64,000 nt of DNA from the NCBI GenBank assembly GCA_029783825.1, contig JAREIK010012127.1, positions 497,501 to 561,500 on the forward strand, read 5' to 3'. The position numbers were made by a program, and so were the translations under genes. The notes under the pieces were generated by a model that made no database searches, was not told the DNA's origin, and saw nothing but the letters and a program-made list of their open reading frames with translations. Origin of the DNA: Sapria himalayana (Eukaryota; Streptophyta; Magnoliopsida; Malpighiales; Rafflesiaceae). Positions 11,085 to 22,645 of the stretch are shown in pieces; position 1 is the first letter of the stretch; every line of letters starts with the position of its first letter.

Positions 11085-11645
11085 ATTTTTTTATATTATT
11101 TTTTTCACTTTTTTTTTTGTGGTTGCAAGGGATACTTTAAAGAAATAGTAATGAAAATGTCATATAAATATAAAAAATGGATTTCGCGTTTATATTTGGA
11201 AAGATAATGTTTTAGAGTTTCCCTACAAAAATATTTATGCTTTATAATTTTTAAAGAAACAGGTTTCAATACAAAAAATATTTTTCTTTTGGGACCCTAA
11301 AAAATGTTTCTATACTTGTGCTAATACATACTTATAAAATTCTGGGCAGTTTTTAAATTTGAAAAAATCACTTATAAAATGCAAAAAGCAAAATATCATT
11401 TCAATTTTGAAGAGTGGTTTCATTTTTTAAATATCATTTATATATTTATAAATATATATATGTATATATATAATCTATGTTTGTGTATTTATGTGTGCTT
11501 ATAGATGTATAAATATGTATATTTATTGATGTGTGTGTGTGTGTGTGTGCGCGTGTGTGCCTGCATTTGTGTGTGCTTGTGCGTGCGTGTGTAAAATTAT
11601 ATTTGTAGGTATATATACATATATTTATAGGTTTATATGTAAATG

Positions 11646-11680
<35 letters not shown>

Positions 11681-12040
11681 TATTTATTTATTTATATTTA
11701 TAAATATACATATTTATACATCTATAAACACACACAAATATATAATATTTTATATAAATCTATATCTGTGTGTGTGTGTGTATAACTTAATTTAAAAAAA
11801 CAAAACTATTTAAAAAAAAAAGTTTTGCAGTTTATGGGTAAGTTTTCAAATTCAAAACCCACAATATATATATATATATAACTATATTATGTTTTTGGGT
11901 ATGTTTTTTTTTTAAATATTTAAAAATATTACGAAAAGGCAAAATTGAAAGGCTGAGGGACTAGGGAGGTTATCTTGTCCACCAACACAGAGCGTCATGA
12001 AAGTCTGGAGGATGGGCATGGGCTCGCTGGAGTGTAGGAT
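11085..12040. other. AT-rich spacer with (GT)n and (AT)n microsatellites
   Basis: No gene recognised. A (GT)n run lies near 11,530-11,562, further (GT)n at 11,767-11,780, and (AT)n runs near 11,648-11,680 and 11,863-11,880. The last 50 bases become GC-richer and lead into a gypsy gag fragment. Confidence 0.8.
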
Positions 12041-12044
12041 AACA

Positions 12045-12332
12045 ATGAGGACCAATTATTTGAGTTACAACCTACGGCAGAAGCACAGAAGGCCTTGTTG
12101 GCATCCTTTCACATTGAAAGTGAAGCCAACCAATGGTGGAGATGCTCGAATCATACATTTCGTGAAGAACGGAGAAAGGTAACGTGGGCAGTTTTCTAGG
12201 AGGAATTGTGGCCTCGATTTGGGCATATAGGCGGCCGGTCTTGCCCTTTTTTGACACTGAAAGATTTTGATGACACTGAAAGAGATGCTCAGGGCGGTAG
12301 ACTCAAAATGAAGCTGTTAGCTTTGATATGTT
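12045..12332 (+). pseudogene. Ty3/gypsy gag fragment
   Basis: Reads through EAQKALLASFHIESEANQ, then WW, FREERRKVTW, a stop, EELWPRFG, and a frame-shifted F-D-D-T-E segment. The pattern (A/L)SFH-x-E-x-EANQWW, W-x-x-F-E-x-EL-x-x-RFG is the retrotransposon gag domain of plant gypsy elements. The fragment keeps higher GC than its surroundings. It stops abruptly at 12,336, where an hAT terminus begins. At least one in-frame stop. Different lineage from the gag remnants at 5.4 kb and 35.4 kb. Confidence 0.75.
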
Positions 12333-12336
12333 CGAA

Positions 12337-15000
12337 TAGAGCTGTAAAACAGGCCAATCCGGCCCGGCCCAGTTTTTTGGTGGCCCAACCGGGCCACTTT
12401 GTTGTGACTGGCCTGGCACGGCTTCATCACAGCTGGCCCGGCACAGCCCGTCGGCCCGGCTGTGATGACAGTGCCTGGCCGGGCTTGGACAGTCAGTTCA
12501 AGTCCATCTGGGCCGGGTAGGAGGTCGGTTTTGCCTTTCGGGCCGGGTTTGTGCCAGGTTTGAGCCTAGTTTGGGTCAATTTGAATATTTTTATTTAATA
12601 TAAAATATTAAAAATATTAAAAAGTTTAATTATTTAATTATTAATACATAATTATATAAATTGTTATTAGTTACATGCTAATTGTTAAATTAAAATAAAC
12701 AATTAAATTTTTAATTATTTTTTTATTAAATTAAATAAAACATAATGTTTTAGTATAAAAACAACTAAAATTTTAAAACTAACGGTGTCTGAATAAATAA
12801 AACTTAAATATTAATACAAATCAATACAAACCATAAAAAATTAATATTCAAGAATTAAACATCAAATTTAAAGATATGACAAAAAAAAAAAACAAAGACA
12901 ATCAGACAATATAAATGAGTAAATCTAAAAAAGAAAAATAAAAATGAAAAATATCGTCAACATATAGTATTACAGTATATGATAAATGATGATATAAGAT
13001 AAGTATCAGACATCAGTGTCACAATCTATTAATCATCAACGTCATCAATCGTCAAATCATCATCAATATCAAAATCACATGGATCATCATTAGTAACCAA
13101 CTCCTCCGTTTTTGTTGTAGTCTCAATAGGATCCTGGATGCCCAAACTCGAATCCTTATAATCATTTATGCATGCTAATGTCTCAGCAATATCTGATCGT
13201 AATATGGATCTCTTATCCGAAATAATATTTATTGTAATAGAAAAAGTAGACTTCAATACTACGCACGACATCAGAGAAGTCAGTGGATCATGTGCCATCT
13301 TAGATAGCACGAGATAAGTGGACTCATTTAATTTTCACCATTGTAAAATATCAAGATTATTATTATTGAAATGTGATAGGATTGAACAGTAATCAATATC
13401 TAAGTATTGATACAGCTCATTCCTATTCAATAATCTATCCCGTAGTTTTCCCTTAGCTACTTAAATGAAAAAGTCATCATCTCCAAATATGGTACCCATG
13501 TCATACTCAGAGTCTTACTATTACTACTACCATACCTAATATCATAGTATTTAAAGAGCTCAAACAACTTATTGTGAATGAATCCTTCAGGTGGGTCTTC
13601 CTGGTTCATGCACAAAGATATGTTTGTCTAAATATTCTCTACCCTTTCCACTTTAACCCTAAGGTCCATGCAGGCAGCAATAGAATAAATATATGAAATA
13701 GTAGACCAGTAATTTAAGTACTTGGTTTCCATCTCTACAACCATATCGCTAAGTATCAGGTCATCTAAAAACTTCCTAAATATGCTACTAATGTTGCATA
13801 TGCACCTAAGTGCAATATAAGTTGTGTGAGTATAAATTGACGAACACATGTTCGTGGTATTATAAAAAATCTTAAAAATTTTCATAAAAAAATTCTTATA
13901 GCACAGTCATTATCATCAATAATAATTTCAGAACTCTTATTATTGATGTAGTCAGATATCACATGTTCATATCTAACACATAACTTCAATATAAGGTATG
14001 CATAATTTCAATGGTATCTTATATCTGATTGAAATTTCTTCTTCTTTAGACCAGCAACCAAATAGAGACTACCGAACTCCTATTGTCTATGAGGCATGCG
14101 AAGTTATTTTAGTGAGTTACATATATTTTCTAAAGCGGGGGCACACACATTTATCTCTGCTTGTACAATTAGGTTAATAATGTGAAACAAATATCTAACG
14201 TGGAAAATCTCTTCTAATGATTGATATATAATACTCCTAATAAATATGTTAATTACTACTCTATTATTAAATATATTATCGAATATGATACTACATATTT
14301 TATTTTGAATTTTATATTCTCTAAAGATTTTCATCATACATACAAAAATAACCAGATCATCATAAGGATAGAGAATCTCAGAGAATCCTAATATTTTTTT
14401 TTTATTTTGTCTATTTAGAATCTACATAGTGGGCGGTGACTAGTCTAGATATCACACGTCACGGACACCGCACCATTATATTTCCTAAATTCATTAATTA
14501 TTATTTCTTTTTCAAACTTATAATATTTTAGTATGTCGTTCCTAAAAATATTTTATGATATGTAGGCTGAAAATATGTATGCATGATACTAACTACCATT
14601 TGATCCTCCAAAAACCTAATTGGAATACTTATCGTGGTGGTCAGTTTAGTTATGCATTCTCTTCCTAACTAGTTGTGGTATATGAATGAGGTAAACTTTG
14701 AGGCTAAACTAGATCCAGCCTCAAATAACCCACCATTGAGTTGGGTTTGCCTAGTATCTAATGTACTATATTTTTTGGTACATAGTTCTGCATGTCTCTT
14801 AAGGTGTTTAGTTCCACACGAACTCTTATAACTTAAAAATTTTTTAGAATATTTGCATTGTACCAATTTTTCTTTGGCATCCCTAATATTTTTTTTTGTT
14901 TTATTATATTAAGATAAGTCCAAATTTTTGATGTTCTTCTAGTTTTCTATTTTTTAGATGTTTGGGTCGAGACGACTAGAGAAACCAAGGTTTTGGCAGC
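12337..15000 (-). mobile_element. Degenerate hAT transposon, minus orientation
   Basis: The end is at 12,337 with TAGAGCTGTAAAACAGGCC, a variant of the family terminus TAGAGGTGTCAAAC, followed by GC-rich GGCCCGGCCC-type subterminal DNA to about 12,545. AT-rich DNA and a broken minus-strand transposase (separate entry) follow. The upstream terminus is not visible; recognisable sequence fades near 15,000, about 250 bp before the next hAT begins. It was inserted next to or into the gypsy gag fragment. Confidence 0.75.
13029..14880 (-). pseudogene. hAT transposase pseudogene with BED zinc finger (minus copy)
   Basis: Ordered remnants from right to left. 14,669-14,866 carries a BED-like finger (CKYSKKFLSYKSS…HLKRH; the second Cys position reads Ser). 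14,104-14,337 matches the RNase H-like core, with FDN and FHIINLIVQA. 13,628-13,885 has MCSSIYTHTTYIALRCICN. 13,029-13,310 is the C-terminal dimerisation region with the acidic tail. Each piece aligns clearly with the plus-strand copy at 16,132-18,076. At the usual ASE-S-x-F-S motif this copy reads VLKSTFS, so the catalytic Glu is lost. Multiple stops and frameshifts; non-functional. Related to RICESLEEPER-type plant hAT proteins. Confidence 0.9.
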
Positions 15001-15533
15001 CTCGAACCTTTCCGTAGGATTTTCGTTATATAAATAATAATTAATTTCATTTTCATTATTAAAATTATTATTTATTATTTTTTTTATTTCTTAAATTCGA
15101 CTTAGGACTAGGAGTTTGGACTAGGAGAGAGAAAAAGATTTTAGATTTTATATTTTAAAACTTAAAAACTAATAAATAAAAAAATATTTGTAAATAATAA
15201 TGCGTAAACTTTGACTTTTTGATGTACACACTGCACGTGCACCACAATTCACGCTAGAGGTGTCAAACGTGCCGGGCCGGCCCGACCCTGCACGAGGCAC
15301 GGCACGGTTCAGCCATGCTTGGGCCGGCCCGACACGTTCTTAAACCATGCCCGGGCCCATGCCGTGCCCGAGTTAAGAACATCCCGTGCCGTGCCGTGCC
15401 TTGGCACGGCACGCCGGCACGGGTCCATCCCGTGCCGGTTCATGCAGGCACGCGTGGCACTGGCGGCGTGTCACATGTGGCGTGGTGTGAGTCGTGACCC
15501 ATCCGGCCGTCCCCTGGCCCCCCCTCCCCGGTA

Positions 15534-15579
15534 AAAAGACCGCGGGTCGGGTCCAATCAGACCCGACCCGCGGTCTTTT
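15534..15579. other. GC-rich perfect hairpin, 19-bp stem, in the hAT leader
   Basis: The arm AAAAGACCGCGGGTCGGGT (15,534-15,552), an 8-nt loop, and the exact complement (15,561-15,579). It lies about 280 bp inside the left end and upstream of the TATA-like box. Shared with the derivative at 10,862-10,899. The right arm ends in T4, as an intrinsic hairpin would, but no function is known for such a stem in plant hAT elements. Confidence 0.92.
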
Positions 15580-15812
15580 CTGCCGATACCCGAGTCCCGA
15601 CGCCCATAGAAGTATAGAACCGATCCGAGCAATTCCAACGGCAAAAAAAAAAAAATTCAAACTTCACCGATTTTCAGCCCTTGGATTCACCGCCAACGGC
15701 TAGGGGGCAGAATCCAACGGTCCTCGTGATTCTGCCCCTTAAAAATCTTAAAAAAATTCAAAAAAATAATAAAAAAAATATCTTTTTTTATAAAAAAAAA
15801 CATTCTTTAGCC

Positions 15813-15819
15813 TATAAAT
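15813..15819 (+). promoter_or_regulatory. TATA-like box for the hAT transposase
   Basis: TATAAAT in the context GCCTATAAATTCTACC, followed by CT-rich leader sequence, about 320 bp before the first transposase frame. Position and context are typical of a plant core promoter; use is inferred only. Confidence 0.45.
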
Positions 15820-16131
15820 TCTACCCCCTCCCTATAACATTTATATTTTTCAAAAACATAAAACCTCTCAATACTTTCTCTCTCTTACATAAACCGTGCA
15901 TCTCTCTATCGGGCCTCGTGATTTTGATTTCAGCTTGGATTTTCGTGAAACTCAACTTGAGTTTTGAACATCAGAGCTTCCTGCGGTGCACCTTGCACGT
16001 GACTGACCTCATTGCTTTTAGCGGGTAATATATTTTACGTTTTTTTGTACTTTCTCTCTCTAAAGCTTCTCTCTCTAGAAAAACTTACGAAAAATAAAAA
16101 ATGACAAAATACACCTGACACGTATTTAAAT

Positions 16132-18076
16132 TTGGAAAATGAAAATGTTAGTGTTACACAGACGTCTGTGGCTCCTGAAACTTTGGTTTCTCCTGTCGTC
16201 TCAACCCAAAGTTTTAAAAAACAAAAAACTAGGAGGACTTCTATAGTTTGGACACATTTTAAAATCATAGGCAAACCCAACTTGGCACTACATTTTTTGA
16301 GACTGGATCGAGTTCAGTCTCAAAGTTTACTCCCTTCGTATACTCCAGCGAGTTGTGTAGGGACGGCATGGCCAGGCTCATCACATTGATGGGTCTTTCG
16401 ATCAGATTTTCGGAATATCTGAGGGTAGTGCGCATCATGCAGACTTATTTTCAGCCATCCTATCGTAGGATTCCTAGGTCCACATCTAGGAGTGACATAC
16501 TAAAGATATATAAGTTAGAAAAACAAAAAATAATTAAGGAATTTTTGGCATTTAGTGGAGTGGTGTCCGTGACGTCCGATATATGGACATGTCACGATGA
16601 TTCTTCTTATGCATGTCTCACGAGTCATTATGTAGATTCTAACTGGACAATCAATAAAAAAATATTAGGATTCACTGAGATTCTTCATCCTCATGATGGC
16701 CCGGCTATTTTTGAGTGTATGATGAAAATATTTAGGGAATATAAAATTCAAAATAAATTTTTAGTGTCACTTTCGATAATGTTGCGAATAATGGAGTAGC
16801 GATCAATATGTTTGTTAGGAATATTAGAGACACACCATTAGGAGAGATCTTTCATGTCAGATGCATGTGTCATGTTATTAACCTGATAGTTCAAGCGGGT
16901 ATGAAGGTCTGTTCCCCCGCGTTGGAAAATATACGCAATACACTCAAGTATATTCGCACTCCTCACAGACTACAAGAGTTTGGTAATCTCTGTTTGTCTG
17001 CGAATCTTAAGAAGAAGAAATTCCAATCAGATGTGAGACATCGTTGGAATTACACGTACCTGATGTTGGAATCATGTGTTGGATATGAACACGTGATATC
17101 CGACTACGTCAATAGTAAGAGTGGCGAACTTATTATTGACGACACTGACTAGGCTTCAGTAATTTCATTTATGAAATTCCTGAAGATATTTTATGACACG
17201 ACGAACATGTGTTCGTCGGTTTATACGCCCACCACTTGCATTGCACTCCGTTGCATATGCAATATTAGTAGCATGTTTAGGAAGTATCGAGCGGACCCGA
17301 CGCTTAGCCATATGGTTGCAGAGATGGAGACCAAGTACCTGAAGTATTGGTCCACCATTCCATCTCTTTATTGCCTCGCAGCATGCATGGACCCTAGGCC
17401 TAAGGTGGAAGGGGTTGAAAACACCCTAACTTTCATTTCCTTGTGCATGAACCTGGAAGAGCCACCTGAAGGGTTCATTTACGAGAAGTTGACAGACCTG
17501 TTCACATACTACGATACTAGGTATGGTGGTGGTGGTGGTGAGACTGTGAGTACGGACACTGATACCTTGTTTGGAGATGACGATTATTCCATTAACCTAG
17601 CGAGGGGGAAACGTAGGGGTGGACCATCACATAGGAGCGAGCTGTCTCGGTACTTAGATACCGATTACTGCTCAATCCTATCACCTTTTGATAATAAGAA
17701 TCTTGATTTATTACAGTGGTGGAAATCATATGAGCCCACCTATCCCGTGCTATCTAGGATGACACGGGATCTACTGACTCCTCCGGTGTCGAGCATAGCA
17801 TCGGAGTCTGCTTTTTCTGTTGCAGTGAACGTGATTTCGGATAGTAGATTGAGATTACGTCCAGATATGGTTGAGGCCTTGGCATGTTTGAAGGATTGGG
17901 AGGAATCGAGATTTAGCATCAGTGATCGTGCTGAAGCTGGGACTGTGACAGACACTGCAGTCGCATCCACATCTACTACGATGGCGGAGGAGCTGATTGC
18001 CGATGATGATGATCCATATGATACTGATTTTGATGTTGCGGCTGATGATTCTCATTATATGCCGCTTGACGATTGA
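16132..18076 (+). pseudogene. hAT transposase, almost complete but broken (plus copy)
   Basis: N-terminal piece (16,132-16,300) has a BED start (RRTSIVWTHFKI), but the metal-binding Cys/His block present in the minus copy is missing: the frame jumps straight to a segment matching its post-finger region (16,285 onward, in another frame). 16,353-16,799 carries SDIWTC with the first catalytic Asp. A one-base frameshift follows near 16,760; the other frame restores FDNVANN with the second Asp and CMCHVINLIVQAG. An in-frame TAG at 17,150-17,152 separates it from 17,171-18,076. That last piece holds YLDTD, LQWWKSYEPTYPVLSRM and ASESAFS with the catalytic Glu, i.e. the hAT dimerisation domain, and ends in an Asp-rich tail. 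So three lesions: finger deletion, one frameshift, one stop. Family: Ac-like, RICESLEEPER-type. Confidence 0.92.
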
Positions 18077-18907
18077 TGCTCATCTGCTCTTTTTTTTCGA
18101 TGTTTTTTTATTTATTTTATTTATACACTTTGTTTGTACTTTGTACCATACGTTGTATTGAAACTTATACTTGTTTTGTTCGGACTATTGGTTTCAAAAG
18201 CATGATTGATAATTTTTCATTTGTGTAGTTTAATTTTTTTTAATTTTAATTTTTACTTACTTAATGTATTTATTTATTATTTTATGATTTAAATTTTATT
18301 TTAAAAATTAATAACTTTAAATTTTAATATATAATTAATAAATTATAATAATAAAAAAAGCTAAACTTAATTGAATTTGATAAAATTTTTTTTTTCTAAT
18401 ATTTGTTTGTTTTATTTAATTTTAAATTTTATAATTTTCACAAAAAATTATATTTTATAATTATTACTAATACTCTATACGGTTATATTTTCACAAAAAA
18501 TTTTTATAATATTTGTTTGTTTTATTAATAAATTATTACTAATATTTGTTTGTTTGTTTGTTTCTAAACTTAATTATATTTTATATTATTACAAAAAATA
18601 TAATTATTATATTTTATAAAAAATTATATTTTATAATTATATTTTATTTAATTACAAAAAATTATATAATTATAATTATATTTTAAATTTTATTGAATTT
18701 GAAAAAATTATATTTCAAAAAATTTACAATAAAAAAAAAATTCTAATCTGCCATTAGCTCGTGAGGCCGTGACCGTGAGGCCTCACGGACCCCGGTTGAC
18801 CCGGTCCCGCGTTGCGGCTCCCGCCTGCCCGGCCGTGCCACCTGGCCTGTATGGTGCTCGTGAAAAACGGGCCGTGCCGTGCCGGGCCGGCCCGTTTGAC
18901 ACCTCTA

Positions 18908-19411
18908 TCGTCCACAATGACAGTATTTTAATTAATTCAAATGACTAGCTATTTTCATGTCTTTATTTATAAAGAGCTCAAAAGACATGTTTTAACTAAG
19001 TTGTTCGCTTGAAGTAAAAGAATAGAAACTAAGTTTTATATAATTATAAGGGCTCCATCTATAAAAAGACTCAGCGGCACAACTTACAGTAATGAATTAC
19101 AAAATGAATTAAGTGGAAAACTACCTGAAAAGTGGACACATTTTTTCAAGAATATCTTCACATGCCTAGCTACCAAGTTTGAAAAAATATCTTCACATTT
19201 TTTCAAGAATATCTCGATGGTATCATTTTGGATAATCATTAATAGAATAAAAAAAGGCCTCTAACTCTTAATTTCTTTTTTGTCTCCTTTAAAGCAATGC
19301 TAAAAAGGAAATGGGGAATGAAAAGTTTTAGCACTCATATTTAATTCAACCAAATGCCACCATTGTGGACGACTACATTTGAATTAATTAAAATACGGCC
19401 ATTATGGACGA
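18908..19411. repeat. 36-bp inverted repeat pair spanning ~500 bp
   Basis: 18,908-18,943 and 19,376-19,411 are inverted copies with three mismatches in 36 (outer word TCGTCCAC(A/T)A against T(A/T)GTGGACGA-like). A shorter direct echo of the right arm lies just before and after it (GTGGACGACTACATTTG at 19,365 and GGACGATGACATTTG at 19,405). The interior is AT-rich without genes and repeats TTTTTTCAAGAATATCT twice (about 19,141 and 19,198). Possibly a small foldback element. Its left end touches the hAT right end exactly. Confidence 0.7.
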
Positions 19412-19540
19412 TGACATTTGATTTAATTCAAATTCTACCATCCTCATTGCCTAATTTGTGCACTACTTTGGTCAAAACTTTCTCCAGCGAACTGATTTTA
19501 TCTTTTCTATTTTCAAACACCATATTTCTGTACAAAACTC

Positions 19541-19632
19541 CAACAAAGAAAGAATTTATTGAATGCTTGAAGGTTCTTGAAGGTGGACTTGAGGCAAGCT
19601 TATTTTGGAGGCGAAACTATTGGGTTTATCTC
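19541..19632 (+). pseudogene. Fragment of a tau-class GST exon 2
   Basis: About 90 bp matching exon 2 of the intact GST at 47,462-48,192, in opposite orientation. Both read AAAGAA(A)…TTATTGAATGCTTGAAGGTTC, giving FIECLKVLEG in protein, followed by TTTTGGAGG. A small indel shifts the frame after Leu-Glu-Gly-Gly, and the homology stops a few bases later where LTR-like DNA begins. It is the only coding trace of this paralogue; its 3' flank resumes at 22,646, beyond the copia element. Non-functional. Confidence 0.88.
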
Positions 19633-20055
19633 TAATTCACCCATATTTAATTAATAAAATATGATGTCTTGCATTTTTTTGCTAAGCACATCGTGAAGAG
19701 ACCGAGCAATCATGCCATGGAATTCACTTCTCCACTATTCCTGTAATAGCCAATCAAATAATATTCTTAGTCAATGGAATGGAGAGTGAAAATGAATGAT
19801 GCACTTCTATTCACCTTTTGAAAATTATTTCCAACTATCAATCTTAATAGAATCGTTGATCATCTTGCGACCTCGTCATGTCAAATCTTGTGCACCTCGT
19901 TCCCATGGAATTTATGATTTTAATCTTCGCTTGTTTATTGAAATTATTCCAGGTGATGCCTTGGTGTGCGTAGAGAGGATTTCTTTATTTTTCTAATCTA
20001 TTTATATTTCGCATTCTAGATTCCACATTTATATTGTGACTCCACGCCTCACAAA

Positions 20056-20067
20056 TGGTATCAGAGC
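20056..20067 (+). promoter_or_regulatory. Copia primer-binding site (initiator tRNA-Met type)
   Basis: TGGTATCAGAGC, the canonical sequence complementary to the 3' end of plant initiator tRNA-Met, two bases after an LTR end in CA. Marks the start of reverse transcription in Ty1/copia elements. Confidence 0.92.
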
Positions 20068-20089
20068 ATTTGGTTCATTATGTCTATGG

Positions 20090-22600
20090 TGACCAAATTT
20101 GATATTGAGAAATTTGATGGCAATATTAGTTTCATCTCTGGAGAGTTCATATGAAAGCCGTTCTCATGCAAAATGAATTTAAAAAGGCTTTGAATGGAAA
20201 AGCCAATACACCCGCTATGATGACAAATGAATAGTGAGATGAGTTGGATGAAAAGGCGCTATCAGCAAATCAACTCTGTTTATCCAAGGAGGTTCTTCGT
20301 GAGGTGGTTCATGTGAGTACTGTCACCAAACTTTAGCTCAAATTGGAGTCTCTTTATATGACCAAGAATCTAGTGAACAAGTTCTGTTTGAAAGAGTAAT
20401 TGTATAGGCTTTGTGTGTATGAAGGTACTCCCATTCAATCTCTCTTAATGAATTTAATTTTATTAGTATTGATCTAGAAAATTTTGAAGTTAAAATTGAT
20501 GATGCTGATAAAGTTGTGTTATTGGTTGTCTTTCTACCTTCTACCTATAAACACTTCAAAAAAAATTATGTTATATGGGAACAATGATATATGGTCTTTT
20601 GAGGATGTTAAAACTTGTCCAAATAAAAAGTTGACCTTGAAGTTCATTCCAGAAGATAAAGCAAAGGGCTTGTCAGTTAGAGGTAGATTGTCAGAAAAGG
20701 GGAGTACCGACAAATAGAAATCTAGATCAAAATCTAAGAGACGTAGTTCCAAAATGACTTGTCATTATTGCAATAAACCTGGACATGAAATTTCTAATTA
20801 TTATAAGTAGAAGAATAAGAAAGAAAGAGAAGAGAAATGCAAACAATGTCAAAAAGCCACCGACAAAGCCAGTGTTGTTAAGTCTGAATCCGAATATGAT
20901 GCTTTGATAGTTTCTATTTTTGAAAAGAGGAGCAAGACCGAGTGGTCTCTAGATTCTACTTGTACCTATCACATGTATCCTCATAGTGAATCATTGTGTT
21001 GTTTTGATGTGCAATGACAATGAATGCAAAGTTGCTAGTGTTGGTAGTGTGCAGATCAAAGCTCATGTTGGTTGCATTAGAACATTGAAAAATGTTCGTC
21101 ATATTTTTGATTTGAAACGCAACCTTATCTCTTTTCTTACTCTTGAATATCTTGGGTGCAGGTATTCTGTTGAAGGTCGATTTATGAAAGTGTCCAAAGG
21201 TGCTCTTGTTTTGTTGAAAGGAAAAAGGCGTAATGGCCTGTATGTCTTGCAAGGTTCAACTATAATAGGTTCAGCTGCTATTTCCTTATCCACATTATCA
21301 GATGATGATCTCATTCGTTTGTGGCATATGCATCTTGTTAATGATATGAAAAAAATAGAAAGGTATGAATTTGCTTAGCAAGAGAGAGAGGTCTTCTTGT
21401 TAATGATATGAAAAAATTGGAGTTTTATGAACATTGTGTGTTTGAAAAGCAGAAGATAGTTGGCTTCTCTACTACAACACACCATATTCAAGTCATCCTT
21501 GATTAAATCCATTCGGATCTTTGGGGACCCTGAAGAGTTGCATCTATTGGAGGTAAACATTATATGATGACCCTAATTGATGACTTTTCTATGAAAGTTT
21601 GGGTTTATTTTCTAGTGAAGAAACTTAGAACTAACAATGGTTTAATATTCTGTGAGTTCGAATTTAATGAGTTTTGTGCTGTTAATGGTATTGCAAGACA
21701 CAAAATGCTTGTTGGAAAGCCTCAATAGAATGGGCTTGCTAAGCATTTAAATATAACTCTTCTTGAGAGAGCTAGGTGTATGCTCTCAAATGCTGGGTTG
21801 TGGCATCACCATGAGTTTTGGGCTGAAACAGTATTCACTACTTGTTATCCGGTGAATAAATCTCCACATTCATCCATTGACTTCAAAATCCAGAAGAAGT
21901 TTGCTCAGATAAACCTGTTGAATACTTTAATTTAAAAGTGCCTGGTTGTCCTTATATGCTCATGTTAATGATGGCAAGTTAGCACCAAGAGCTGTTAAAT
22001 GCATTTTTCTTGGTTATGCTTTAGAAGGAAAGGGGTATCATTTATGATATTCTAACCCTAAGTCTCGAAAAGTTATTATTAGTAGGAATCTTACATTTCA
22101 TAAAAATGCATTTCATTCTTTAGAAAAGATTATATTGTTACTTCTTCTTCTGGTGTAGGTAACCAAGATTGCACTAGTGAGAAGGTAAAGGTGGAGTTAT
22201 AGTCATCAATCACTCATAATGTTGTTTCTTCATCAGCCATACAACCAAGCATTGGTGACCATGTTCATAATCTGGTACCTAGTACCACAGGTCCTGTCCA
22301 ACCACAACAGGATGATAGTCTTATTGCTTAAACTTTAATAGTTACACTAGAAATTTCTGAAGGTGTTGACCCTTTTTATTCTGAATCCATTTCTTGTCAT
22401 GATTCATCCAATTGACAACTAGCCATGGATGAAGAAATTGAAAGCCTCCACAAAAGTGATACTTGGGATTTGGTCGAGTTACCAAATGACCATCGACCAT
22501 TGGGTTGTAAATGGATCTACAAGTGAAAGAATGGAATTCCTGGGGTTGAATATACATATTGGAAAGCATGCCTTGACACGACTAGTTGTCAATTTATTGA
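20090..22600 (+). pseudogene. Ty1/copia gag-pol remnant
   Basis: In order: gag start KFDIEKFDGNISF (20,095); gag core with LYMTKNLVNKF and KHFKKIMLYGNND; a zinc knuckle CHYCNKPGHEISNYY at about 20,760, whose last Cys is replaced by Tyr; protease WSLDSTCTYHMYPH (20,940); gag-pre-integrase LWHMHLVNDM; integrase pieces with HSDLWGP, LIDDFS, FCAVNGIARH and LLERARCMLSNAGLWHH; then the RT start AMDEEIESLHKSDTWDLVEL (22,425). The RT is cut after about 50 residues. Stops and indels occur throughout and part of the integrase core is deleted near 21,620, so no active protein. Confidence 0.92.
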
Positions 22601-22645
22601 TGACAGTGACTGAGCTACAAAAATTGTAATATCCGGCTACGAAAG

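Larger units (their letters stand above)
15255..18907 (+). mobile_element. Near-complete hAT transposon, 3,653 bp
   Basis: The left end TAGAGGTGTCAAACGTGCCG at 15,255 and right end CGGCCCGTTTGACACCTCTA closing at 18,907 are inverted repeats (14 bp perfect, then GC-rich GGGCCGGCCC words). The subterminal 200-300 bp at both ends are very GC-rich against an AT-rich interior. A transposase lies between them on the same strand. The flanking octamers (ATTCACGC left, TCGTCCAC right) do not match, so the target-site duplication is lost or one side was rearranged. The right boundary coincides with the end of another inverted repeat. Confidence 0.93.
19636..22645 (+). mobile_element. Truncated Ty1/copia retrotransposon inside the GST paralogue
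   Basis: About 0.4 kb of probable 5' LTR ends at ACA (20,053). A primer-binding site at 20,056-20,067 and a broken gag-pol follow. The element stops early in the reverse transcriptase; the remaining RT, RNase H and 3' LTR are missing, and GST 3'-flank DNA resumes at about 22,646. The exact LTR start could not be placed. Between the two GST-derived sides, the rest of exon 2 was also lost, so insertion was accompanied or followed by deletion. Confidence 0.85.

Noticed and set aside
10647..11207. Overlapping Arg/Pro/Gly-rich frames near 10.7-11.2 kb
   Set aside because: They are translations of hAT terminal repeats and the GC hairpin; no protein family recognised.
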